From: Multifurca ochricompacta
Taxonomy: Eukaryota > Basidiomycota > Agaricomycetes > Russulales > Russulaceae
Reading direction: 5' to 3'
Assembly (NCBI GenBank): GCA_022496185.1
Contig: WTXG01000046.1
Coordinates: 145,512-209,511, forward strand
Length of the DNA stretch: 64,000 nt
Positions 11,416-22,019 of the stretch are shown here, in pieces. The notes beneath the pieces are model-generated. The model made no database searches. It was given only the letters and a program-made list of their open reading frames with translations, and had not been told where the DNA came from. Position 1 is the stretch's first letter. Every line of letters begins with the position of its first letter. The translations under genes were made by a program, and so were the position numbers.

Positions 11416-11835
11416 TCAGGCTGGCTCACAAGGGCAAAGGGAGGTAATGGGCTTGGGGAAGGCCCGTGTGTCCTGGAGGAACTCCAGCAGGTTGCCAACA
11501 TGTCCACGATGGTTGAAGACTTGAGTAAGGTTGCCCAGGTCCTGAAAGGTAAGCATCCAATACACCCGAGCTTGAATGTACAGGGGGCATTCAAGGGGGA
11601 CATGCACAAATGTCGCCAAGGAAGTGTCGCCGCAGGGGCAGGTGTGAGAGGAGACTGGGAGGGAGGGGTGAAAGCGCTCCTGGTATTCAGCAAGAAAGGC
11701 ATGGCCTGTGGCGAGGCACATGGCAGTGGAGCAGATGCAACATGTGAAAGGGACCTCATGCTTCTTAGTAGGTGCCGTCCAAAGGGGATGATTAGACCCA
11801 TCTGGGAATAGCAGCGTGCATGCAGCATGAATCAA
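11416..11835 (-). mobile_element. 3' fragment of a non-LTR (LINE-type) retrotransposon
   Basis: The minus-strand ORF encodes 139 aa with a stretch typical of the region after the RNase H domain in non-LTR elements: a GHAFL..YQERF block, then a zinc-finger-like CPCGDTSLATFVHVPLECP (Cys-x-Cys-Gly ... His ... Cys). No reverse transcriptase or endonuclease lies next to it, so it is a truncated remnant, cut on the upstream side. Assignment is by pattern only; a solo RNase H gene remnant is the alternative. Confidence 0.6.
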
Positions 11836-13257
11836 TACCAGAGATGCCGGGCCGGACTAACTATCATACTTCCAATACGCATATTCTAATAAGACAGACT
11901 ACTGTGCGCAACAGTCTGAATGGCCACAAATTTATTGAGACAGGCCAGTAGCTACCATATTGGTGGGACTGGACAACCAGGCTCAATTAGCAATTAGATC
12001 ATTCAAAGTGAGTCAGTGAGTCAGATAACCGATTCAGAGACAATTATTACACACTGCATGCACAATATGTTCCTTCAAATCTTGTCACAAGTAAATAGTA
12101 TTATTTTTTCTCTCTTTATTTCACACTCTTTTTTGGTTTTAAAGGACTATTTTCTGTAAGTGTTCACTTCAGTTTTGACAACATTAACATTACTTTATCT
12201 TATCTGCTGCGTAAATAAAAGATAATAATAATAATAATTATTATTATATAGTTCCCCTTATCTGCACTCAACATGCTCTTTGGTTTGGTTTGAGTGTGAG
12301 TGTGGGAACTACATTTTCCACGCTGCACGCACAATTCTCACTCCACACTCCAATCAAAAAGCTGTCTTCCCCACATCGTCTTCACATTTATCTTTCTCCT
12401 TTTCCCTCTCACAATCTCCCTCTCCCTCTTCCTCCATCTCTCTCTTTTGTGGCCAAGTTACTCATGCTCACCATGTCACTTCCTTCCATGACAGGATCTT
12501 TTCTCTTTATTGAGGGCTAGATGCAGAAAGGTAAATATAAGCTCTTTTTTCCTTCTATTGCTGACAACCTTTTAACTTTGAACTTAGTCAAGTTGACCAT
12601 GTGGGTGTCATGAAGAGAGGTGAGGCTCTACTATTTCATCTTTCCAGCAACATTGTCATACTTGTATGCAGTGTGTTTGGTATTCTCTTACCTGTGAGCA
12701 GTTGTTGACTTGTTGCACTTAGTGATTGTCAAGGGGTTTCATACCCGCGCGGGTAAGTGCTGCAGGTTTTGCCGGGTATGGGTACGGGTATACGGCTCCC
12801 AACCCATGGAAACCCGTACCCGCGCGGCGGGTTTGGCAGGTATAGGCGCCGATTATGCATTGATAAGATCAGTAGAATTTCCGAGATAAAACACATCTGC
12901 AGTCACAAAAATACAAGATCTCGTCTGATGTATGCTACAGGGTGGCGTTAAATATGTTCTAGTATTATCCTACAAAATATCAAAGCAGATTAACAGTGTG
13001 ATGTAAAATAAAATCCTTATCAGTGATCCACTTTCTTGAAAACCATGATACATCTGTTTTATTAATGCGCGACCAATTCTGCCGGTCTGGCACTATCTAA
13101 AATACACTCTAGACTAATATAGACTATTCTATAATTTAATTATTAAATTACTTTATTGAAACAAGGCCCGTGTGTGTCTACAAGCTGCATGGGGCAGCGA
13201 CTACATTGCATCGCATGGTGGTCTGACCTCCTTCCTATTAAGGAAGGTTGACTTAAA
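11836..13257. other. AT-rich intergenic stretch, no gene
   Basis: No supported coding region. It includes a self-complementary microsatellite of ATA/TAT triplets at about 12224-12247 and a pyrimidine-rich block at about 12360-12450 that opens three frames at once. Those overlapping short ORFs look like products of low complexity. Confidence 0.5.
12735..12845. repeat. CGGGTA/TACCCG-rich segment, possible hAT subterminal remnant
   Basis: A dense run of TACCCG and CGGGTA words on both strands. The same vocabulary fills the ends of the MITE at 40578-41164. No matching terminal repeats or target duplication were found here, so this is at best a decayed relative. Confidence 0.35.
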
Positions 13258-13666
13258 CGCGCAGAAATGTGCATCCAGGGACTAGGACAGTCGCACTTGT
13301 ATGAAATGAAACCAGAATAATAAAATAATAATGTAAATAAAGGATCCATTTAATCTTCTGAACATAAACCAACAATTTTTGAGGAATCTTGAGTAGCCAT
13401 AAATGAACACGTTGTGTCCAAGTGCTTATCTCCTTGACCGGGATGGCCCAGGCCATTTACCCGAAATGCGCAGAAATGCAAAGAACAGTCACGCTCGTAT
13501 AAAATTGAAACCAGAATAATAAAATAAAAATGGAATAATAAATTATCTTAATCTTATGAACATAAAATAGGAATCTTTGAGGGATCTTGAGTAGCCATAA
13601 ATGAATGCGTTGTGTCCAAGTGCATATCTCCTTGACCGGGATCTCCTGGGCCGGATCTCCGAAATG
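13258..13666. repeat. Two-copy tandem repeat, about 200-211 bp
   Basis: Unit 1 at 13258-13468 and unit 2 at 13469-13666. Both start CGCAGAAATG and share GAAACCAGAATAATAAAAT, the segment TTGAGTAGCCATAAATGAA and CTCCTTGACCGGGAT. The units differ by small indels and substitutions. No coding potential was seen. Confidence 0.75.
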
Positions 13667-13746
13667 CGCGATGCAAGTAAAGAACTTGCACGCGTTTCAT
13701 TTTATGGGTAACCCAGGTATCAAAACAATTATCCAGGGGTTACCCC

Positions 13747-14250
13747 TGTTGAACACAGGAGATGTTTGGTGATGCTTCAGGCATCAGGTGATTAGATTGG
13801 CTACTTTGTAGATTAGATTAGATACCGGAGTTTCGGACTATTTACAATATCATTATTACTTTCTTTCTCACATTCCGCAGTAGCTGACTGATGCGCCATG
13901 TAGCATGTGATTCCTGTAATGGCCAATGGCCTTTCTCCCTCATGTTTGTTGTTTGGACTCTGTCCGGCACTTGAGGACTTATTCCCAGTGCACAGACCAT
14001 CCCTTGAAGAGTATATAAGGGTGTCTGTTTCGTCCTCTACACTTCAGAGTTTTCTTCATCTCTGAAGTGTAAGTCCCAATCTCTTACTTACTACCTTACC
14101 TTTGACTAACCATCTCATGTAGATAACTTGTCTTTCTAGGTGTGTAGTATAGTATAATAGAGTTTTCTTCATCTCTGAAGTATAACTTGTCTTTCTAGCT
14201 TAACCTGCTAACACTACAGTCAGTATGCTGCGCCTCATGCCTGTTTCACA
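13747..14250 (+). repeat. Copia 5' LTR
   Basis: 504 bp, TG...CA ends, matching 19815-20318. Contains a TATATAAGG promoter box (about 14012-14020) followed by the repeated ACTTCAGAG...TCTCTGAAGT motif. Confidence 0.95.
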
Positions 14251-14271
14251 GGTTATGGGCCCTGGGCACGC
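14251..14271 (+). promoter_or_regulatory. Copia primer-binding site, tRNA-iMet half-molecule type
   Basis: Directly after the 5' LTR comes GGTTATGGGCCC. As I recall, this resembles the Drosophila copia primer-binding site, which pairs with the anticodon arm of initiator tRNA-Met, used as a cleaved half tRNA. The usual Ty1-type TGGTATCAGAGC is absent. Confidence 0.55.
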
Positions 14272-15178
14272 TTAACTGATCTGTCATTTCTTTTGATCAG
14301 TCCAAAACTTTTCTTCAAGCTCACTAGCTTCAAGACTTCGTTTTCCCAATCAGTCTTACAGTGAGCTTCGATTTCTATCCCTTGCCCTTAACTGTCCACA
14401 AGGTGGTGCGCTTCATGTGCCCACCTTGATCTGTCTGGCTAGTCCCTCAGGGGATTCTTGCAAAAGGTGATGAGGGACCCTAAGTGGGTGAAACACCTTG
14501 AGTTCCTCATGTGCGCTCTAAGTAAATAGTATTCTTAGTTGTAGCTGGGTTTTTGTCCCATCCATAGTCTTAGTAGGCCCCTTGCCCAGAAGGCTTGGAG
14601 CTATAGGTTCAGTCAATGCTTGGCTCGATCCGTAAGCCAGGTTTAGCGACCTGCTGGTAGAGTTTAGGGTCTAGAACAAGGCATGGGTAGTCACTCCCAT
14701 GACGCTTGGGCTCGATACAAGTAGGCTTGAACTACTATAGTCTTTACACAGTAGCTAGAGGGTTTTGTCTCTGGGCAGAAGTACCTGCTGCTTTCATTGG
14801 GGGTTTGCCCCAACCAGAGGAAACCTAATAGTCTACTATAGTCATGGCCCCAATCATCTAGGGCTTAATCATGGACTCCACCACCAGCACTAGAGGAAGG
14901 GCTCTATACCCTTTGTCTCTAGTGGAACTTGCGGTTGGCTCCTCCATGACATGACTCCCCATCTATTTACACAATGTCCCCCTGATGTGGGCTTAGGACT
15001 TGTTATAGATGGCGCTAGATAGCTTACTATACTACTTAGAAGTCGCACATCAGAGGCAGGACTTTTTTAAGTTCTGAAGCATAGCGCCACAGAATGGACG
15101 GGCCCTCTTAAATGAGACCTGGACAACTGGTTCTAATTGCTCCTTGGAACCAGGATCATCTTTAATAAATCATCTCAA

Positions 15179-18100
15179 ATGTCTTCCATTGTCTTCCCCC
15201 CCACTTTCAAGTTCAACAAACTTGATGGCTCCAACTGGCAGCAGTGGTCGGTGTTGTTCACTGCCCTGCTCAGGATAAATGGGATGAAGAGGCACATCAC
15301 TCATGATGCGCCTGAGTTCCTGAATCCTCCGAAGCCAGAAGATGGAGAAAAGGATGACGAGTATGCCAAGCGCTTTGCGCTTTGGTCTGAGCCTATGTAC
15401 CTAGAATGGAATAGGGTGGAGGAAGTCCTCATGGGAGTTCTGGTGATGGTAACATCACCAGAAACATACTCCCAAATTGCCTCTGACAGAACATACCCCT
15501 CTGTCAATGCCAAGTATGAGCGTTTGGAAGCGCTCTATGGCTCAGTAGGTAGCATGGCCACCTACAACTTGTGGTGTTCTGTGTCCTCCTTCCGCTTGGA
15601 GGAGGGTAAACTATTCAGACCCCAGTTGCAGCGTGTGTTGGATGTGAGGAGTACACTCAAGGAAAATGGGATGGAGATCTCTGATCTCCAGTTGAGCTTT
15701 ATATTGCTCCAATCCCTACCTCCATCCTACTCAGCCATTGCTGGCTCAATCCTGGCGTCAGGACCTCCTGACCGCCTTTCCCCTCAGGACCTTGTACAAA
15801 GGTTCCTAAATGAGGAAAGCTGACTAGCCGGCCCCGCAGGAAGTGGTGTTGGGGCTGCCCTTAACAAGGCAGCCCATGTCAACAAAAACAAAAAACAAAA
15901 ACAAGTATCATTCACACCACCTCCTGCAGGTGCATCATCGTCCAATGATGTCACCTGCTTCTATTGCCAGAAGCCGGGCCACAAGGCTAATGAATGTCGG
16001 CAAAGGAAACAGGACAGAGCCAATGCTGATGCAGGCAAAAAGGGCAACAAGAGGAAGGGGCAAGGCCCCAGTGTACATAATAACTCCACACAAGTAGCTA
16101 CTGTAGTTAACGGTAGTGGCAGAATACAGGAGGTGCATGAGACACCTCGCATTTCACTTTATGCAATAACTGAACATACGCCGCAAGAAGTCGATGATGG
16201 CAGCAACCCTTGGATGATGGACAGTGGAGCCACCACCCATTTTACACCATACTTAGACGATTTCTCTGAGTATTTCCCTCACAAGGGACATCAGGTGACA
16301 ATTGGTGATGGCTCTGTAGTCCAAGTCGAAGGAACAGGCAAAGTTCTCCTCAAAACTCGTAATAACTATGAGCTAGAGTTGAACAATGTATTTTATATGC
16401 CTGGCAGTGAAAGAGTACTGTCGACAAGCTGCATCACAGACAAAGGAGGCTCAGTGGAATTTACTCCATCTGAGGTCAAAATAAAGTACAATAATGCAAC
16501 TATAGCGGAAGGTGTCAAGGCTATGGGACTCTATTGGGTCTTTGGGAAAACAATGCAGAATTTAAATACTGCTTCCCACAAATCTGCATCGACTAGCCTT
16601 GAAACCTGGCATTTGCGAATGGGTCATATGTCAAAAGAGGCCCTCAAAAGATATGCTCCTAAGGCTGTAAAAGGCCTTAGCATTGATAATAGCCAAGTGG
16701 AAGACAAGCTGTGTTATGGCTGTGAAATGGGAAAATCACACTGTCTTCCATTCCCTCCCTCTCAAAAGAGAGCTTCAGCACCCTTGGAGGTCATTCATAG
16801 TGATCTAGTTGGTCCTTTACAATGTACTTCAATTCAAGGGAACCTATACTTTGCCACTTTCATAGATGACTTTAGCAGGACAGCTCTAGTTGTTGCTATG
16901 AAAGCGAAAAGTGATTTCACATCGGTCTTTAGAAATATTAAGGCATTCTTGGAAAATAAAACAGACAAGAAAATAAAGACCTTACACACAGACCGAGGTG
17001 GCGAATATGTAAATAGGGAGCTGAAGTCAATACTTGAGCAGGCTGGCATAGAGCATAAATTGACAATGCCATATTCCCCACAACAGAACGGAAGGGCTGA
17101 AAGATTCAACAGAACCATTATGGAAAAGGCCACCAGTATGCTGCATCATGCTGGTCTTTCCCTTGGTTTCTGGGAATGTGCAGTGCGAACAGCCTGTCAC
17201 ATATACAATAGAACGCCTATCCGCTCCAATAAGTGGAGGACACCGCTTGAGCTTCTGGATGGGGACATTCCAGACGTCTCTTACTTTAAAATATTTGGCT
17301 GCTTAGCCTATTATACTGTCCCAGAGGACAAAAGACGTAAACTGGATCACAAAGCCAGGGAGACAGTCTTTGTTGGGTATGCACCCCACTCTAAAGGATA
17401 TCTTCTTTGGGATATGCACACCCGATCCTTTGTATTGTCAAGAGATGTGACATTCGATGAAGGGTCCTTCCCATCCAACCTTGCCAAGGACAGCAAGGGA
17501 AAGCAAAAGGAAAAAGTTACACCTTTTGTCTTAGAAGTTGAGAGGCCTGTCCAGCCTCAACCAGCAATAGCCACGGTTCCTCAGGCTCCTGAAGACAAGG
17601 ACGCCGAGGTTGAGGAACAGGAGGAAGTGGAACCTCCTCAATTAAATCCTGAGCCTACCACACCCGAAAATGAGCTTGACTCACACAATCAAACTATCTA
17701 TCAGACTCCACCATCACAAATTATGGAACCCTCTGAACTCCCCCAGAGAACCCGTGCCAAAAGACAGTCTAAGAAGAATGTTGGCAAGATTTCCCAACCA
17801 ATTTTTACTAGGGAAAGTCCACGATCTCAACAACATGACAGGGCTGTGCAGGAAGATCTAGATCTTGATACTGCCCGTCCCAAACATTCACGTCGCATGA
17901 ACCCTCGCTTTTACAATGAGGATAATGCTGAGTTCGTGCAGGGCTCTTCTAGACTTGGGCATATGGAATTGCTAAATGCCGCAGGTGTCTCCTATAGAGA
18001 CCCCCTGACTTTTCAGGAGGCAATGCAGTCTGATAATGCCAGTGAATGGCTTGAGGCATGTAAATATGAAATAGATGCCTTAGATAAACTTAACGTGTGG

Positions 18101-19543
18101 CGCCTTGAGAATCTTCCTAAGGGAAGAAAGGCTGTCAAGTCAAAATGGGTTTTCAAATTGAAACCAGATGGACGGTTTCGTGCTAGGCTCGTGGCAAAAG
18201 GTTTCACCCAAGTAGAAGGGGTGGACTTCGACGAAACATTCTCTCCAGTCGCCAGATTTGAATCACTTAGATTGTTACTAGCGCTAGCTACACTAGAGGA
18301 TTGGGAAATCCACCAGATGGATGTCAAATCGGCATTCCTTCATGGCGATCTGGATGAAGAGATATATATGGAGCAACTGACAGGTTTCGTTGTTGCTGGT
18401 CAAGAGTCCAAAGTTTGTAGGCTACAAAAAGCATTATATGGCCTCAAACAAGCATCCCGAGCATGGAATCTACAATTCCATGCAGTTCTCAATGAACTGG
18501 GCTTTACTCGGACGTACTCTGATGCAGGAGTATATGTGTTTCACCAAAAGGAGGGGGATGATTCACTTTATGTCATTCTTTATGTAGATGACATCACTAT
18601 ACTTGGGTCTTCCAATGATAAGATAACGTGGCTGAAGTCAGCTCTATCTAATCGATATGAGATGACTGACTTGGGAGAAATCCAGTCGTACCTTGGAGTT
18701 AACATCACCAGGGATCGTCCTAACAAGACACTGGAAATTGACCAAGCAGCCTACATTTTATCTATTATTGAGAAGTTTGGGATGAGGGATTCCAACCGAG
18801 TATATACTCCTCTTCCCTCAGGCACTGATGTTCATCTGGTCAAGTTTGATGGCCAGGCATCTACTTCTGAGATAAAGAAGTACCAACAGCTGATGGGGTC
18901 TCTGCTATGGGTGCAGATTGGAAGCAGACCCGACATCAGTTTTGCTGTGGCGTGCCTTAGCCAATATGCTTCCAATCCCTCTCAAGATCATATGCGACTT
19001 GCAAAGTATGTCTTAAAGTATCTTAATAGTACAAAAGACTACAAGTTGCGGTATTCTGGAGGGAATGGGGAGAGTGGCCTTCATGGCTTTGCAGATTCCT
19101 CATGGGGAGATCAAGAGGACTGCCACTCCACCTCAGGCTATGTGTTTTTCTTGGCAAATGCTGCCATTTCATGGAGTTCCAGAAAACAGAAAACAGTAGC
19201 ACAGTCCACCACTGAGGCCGAATATATGAGCCTCTCTGAGGCTGCAAATCAGGCAATGTGGTATAGGACTTTTATGGAGGAATTAGGGTATGAGGTATCC
19301 TCCCCTATACTACTCCACTGTGATAACAAGGGTGCCGTGGATTTGGCATTAAACCCAGTCACAGGAAGGCGGTCAAAGCATATACCTATCAAGTACCATG
19401 CCATTAGGGGGTACATTGAGTCACACACAATTGAGTTAGTGCGTACCCCCACAGGTGAGATGCTGGCAGATGGCTTCACTAAGTCTCTACCAAGAGCATC
19501 GTTTGAAACCATGGTAAAAGGACTTGGACTTATGCTGGAATGA
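15179..19543 (+). CDS. Copia gag-pol polyprotein with one in-frame TGA
   Basis: One frame of 1455 codons interrupted only by TGA at 15821-15823. Gag (214 codons; FKFNKLDGSNWQQW) is followed past the TGA by a CCHC knuckle (CFYCQKPGHKANEC, about residue 260), protease DSGAT (about 348), GAG-pre-integrase (WHLRMGHMS), integrase core (HTDRGGEY and NGRAERFNR), RT (ARLVAKGFTQ, MDVKSAFLHG, YVDD) and RNase H (ADSSWG, TEAEY). No other stop or frameshift was seen. The start was taken at ATG 15179, the first in frame. The TGA is followed by CTAG, a known readthrough context, so pol may be made by readthrough; a simple nonsense mutation is the alternative. The element is probably mobile or recently mobile given the LTR identity. 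Confidence 0.93.
15821..15827 (+). promoter_or_regulatory. Candidate stop-codon readthrough signal TGA-CTAG
   Basis: AGC TGA CTA G separates gag from the zinc knuckle and pol in the same frame. UGA followed by CUA(G) is the best-known nucleotide context for translational readthrough in eukaryotes and viruses. The position, at the end of the gag-like domain, is where retroelements regulate the Gag:Pol ratio. Confidence 0.55.
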
Positions 19544-19814
19544 GAGAGCTGGAATCTGGAGACTTTGTATACCAGTTTCACTTTCCCACCATAAGTGAAA
19601 TTCTCGACTTCGAGAGTGATGCAAGAGGTGTGTATGGTTTCAGTTTGCATAAGCGAATCACCGCGATATGCCTCTGAACACCATGCCTCTCTCGCACTCA
19701 AAAGAGTTAGAGAAGTTGGATCTCTGGCTGGCGATATGCTCATTTAATTGTGATGGCAGTGTGCTCATCCAACTCATTTTCCATCCATGACCAGATGCCT
19801 TCAGCATGGAGGGA

Positions 19815-20318
19815 TGTTGAACACAGGAGATGTTCGGTGATGCTTCAGGCATCAGGTGATTAGATTGGCTACTTTGTAGATTAGATTAGATACCGGAGTT
19901 TCGGACTATTTACAATATCATTATTACTTTCTTTCTCACATTCCACAGTAGCTGACTGATGCGCCATGTAGCATGTGATTCCTGTAATGGCCAATGGCCT
20001 TTCTCCCTCATGTTTGTTGTTTGGACTCTGTCCGGCACTTGAGGACTTATTCCCAGTGCACAGACCATCCCTTGAAGAGTATATAAGGGTGTCTGTTTCG
20101 TCCTCTACACTTCAGAGTTTTCTTCATCTCTGAAGTGTAAGTCCCAATCTCTTACTTACTACCTTACCTTTGACTAACCGTCTCATGTAGATAACTTGTC
20201 TTTCTAGGTGTGTAGTATAGTATAATAGAGTTTTCTTCATCTCTGAAGTATAACTTGTCTTTCTAGCTTAACCCGCTAACACTACAGTCAGTATGCTGCG
20301 CCTCATGCCTGTTTCACA
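19815..20318 (+). repeat. Copia 3' LTR
   Basis: 504 bp, the same length as the 5' LTR, with about four transitions between them. Preceded by a purine-rich tract. It ends in CA exactly where the gypsy LTR fragment begins. Confidence 0.95.
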
Positions 20319-20550
20319 AGCCTCGCTCCCCATGTCAGCCTCGCTCAAGTCTCATACCTATTTAAACCCCCATTTTCTTTCATAGTACCCTTAGTCTCGA
20401 TCTCTTGTTTCCCCTAGAATTGTAACCTCCAGAATATCATATCTTTTCTCTGCTTCGCCTAGCACGCTTAGCAGTCGTCTCACCACCCGAACTACGTCAG
20501 ACTGATCATCTGACATCGAACTCTACACGCTAAGCAGGTCAACCGTAACA
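20319..20550 (+). repeat. Partial gypsy 5' LTR
   Basis: Matches 25638-25869 of the 3' LTR and ends ...GTAACA. The first about 217 bp of the LTR are missing. Confidence 0.92.
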
Positions 20551-20589
20551 TTAGATCGAGACTAATAGAACCCCCCGAACGAACAGATA

Positions 20590-22011
20590 ATGTCTACTCC
20601 CGTTGGACCTGGTAGCGGAATTGTTAAGCTTCCCTTCCCTCTAAGACCCCGGTCACATGATAACATCCCGGAAGAAGAACGACCTGGTTCCCGATGGCTC
20701 GCTGCCAATGAAGAAGATGTAACCTGGAGTGGTTACTATTGGAAGCTGGATAATATTAACATCCCGATAGAAACAATCTACAGTCTTTGGTTCGAGATCG
20801 CCTACTTTGAACATTTCAATGCCTGGATGGCAATTAAGGTCGCCCGCCCAGAAATGGGCCTCCCATCTAACCCACCGCAGGGACTCACTGTCAACACTTC
20901 TTATGCCACGGCTTTCGCTGGTGTAACTGCCGCGCCTACCACGTTTCCAGAACCTCTTACATCACCGACACGAGCTATATCTAGAGCCCCAACTGTACCA
21001 CAACCCGCACCCCCAACAACAACCAAATATGAGCGACTTGAGGGGTCGTTCCCGCTTAGATTCAACGGAGATCGCACAAAGACCGAAGACTTCCTCAAAG
21101 TGTTTGACTCTTTCCTCGAGTTAAATGACCGGTCCGAAGTTGCCATCAACAAGGTGAAAAGGAGTCTCTACTTCCTGCAACAACTAGAAGGTCCTCAGGT
21201 CCAGGCCTTCTATAATAACTCGATCGATTTCCTTAAGCGAGCAAAAATTGACAGTAGCCTCATTCCACAGAATACTGACGCTTGGGCAATCATCGAGAGG
21301 CGGTTCCTCGATACGTTCTTCGACTTCACAATGAGGGAACAAGCATATGAATCAGTACAGAAATTACGGATGAAGGATGGACACATTGATGAATTCATCA
21401 CCTCCTTAAACATCTTAATTCAACGAGCTGGCCTCCACCCCGACGACCCTAGTACGATGCGTCTCTTCGCCTGGGGACTACAGGGCCACTTAGCAGAAAA
21501 ATGCGTTGAACAACACTCCCCGATGACACTGGAGCAATGGCAAAAGGCAGCACAAACTCAACAACGGAATTTCATTATTGTCCAAGGTCTCTGCAGCAAG
21601 ACAGCACGTCCGACTAATGACCAGCCGTTCTGGCGTTGACCTATAAACAGTCAAACCCAACAATCACGACGAGACCACAACAATACGGATGCTAACACCA
21701 TTCGACGTGCAGTTACCGACGACGACAAAGAACGCTGCAAACGCGAAGGATTGTGTTTCTATTGCATGCGGAAGGGACACCTATCTTGTGACTGCCCTCA
21801 GAAGAAGCCTCGCGTCGCAACTGCAACAACAGTTGACTCCCAAGTAATTGTCCCTACAGCTCAAAATACAACCCAAAGAACTTCGAAGGCACCTGCGGAT
21901 ACACAACCCGATGTTGCTGCCATCGTCACTATGATTAAAGGGTTAACCAAAGAACAGGAAGACCAGGTACAAACCCTACTCGCTGCTGATTCGGATTTTG
22001 TAACAGCCTGA
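20590..22011 (+). pseudogene. Gypsy gag with internal stop
   Basis: The frame opens at 20590 (MSTPVGPGSG) with a retrotrans_gag-like region (FPLRFNGDRTKTEDFLKVF to about 21600). It is broken by TGA at 21637-21639 and continues in the same frame through a CCHC knuckle (CFYCMRKGHLSCDC, about 21763-21804) to TGA at 22009-22011. The first stop could be a CGA to TGA transition. The context TGA-CCT is not a known readthrough signal. Confidence 0.88.
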
Positions 22012-22019
22012 GGGGTCAT

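Larger units (their letters stand above)
13747..20318 (+). mobile_element. Nearly complete Ty1/copia LTR retrotransposon
   Basis: An element of 6572 bp with 504-bp LTRs at both ends (TGTTGA...TTCACA). The LTRs differ at about four positions, so insertion is recent. Inside are a primer-binding site, a leader of about 930 nt, a gag-pol frame with the order protease, integrase, RT, RNase H (the copia order), and a purine-rich tract GCATGGAGGGA just before the 3' LTR. The five bases flanking left (ACCCC) and right (AGCCT) do not match, so no target duplication is visible. Its right end abuts the middle of a gypsy LTR. Confidence 0.95.

Noticed and set aside
12224..12247. AT-rich palindrome as a replication origin or cruciform element
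   Set aside because: It is a simple ATA/TAT microsatellite with no supporting context.
12280..12520. Three overlapping ORFs rich in Ser/Leu/Pro
   Set aside because: They arise from one pyrimidine-rich tract read in different frames; no domain and no splice context.
21990..22011. Programmed -1 frameshift between gypsy gag and pol
   Set aside because: The frames overlap by only about 22 nt and no slippery heptamer in the right phase is present; the element also carries other lesions, so simple decay cannot be excluded.
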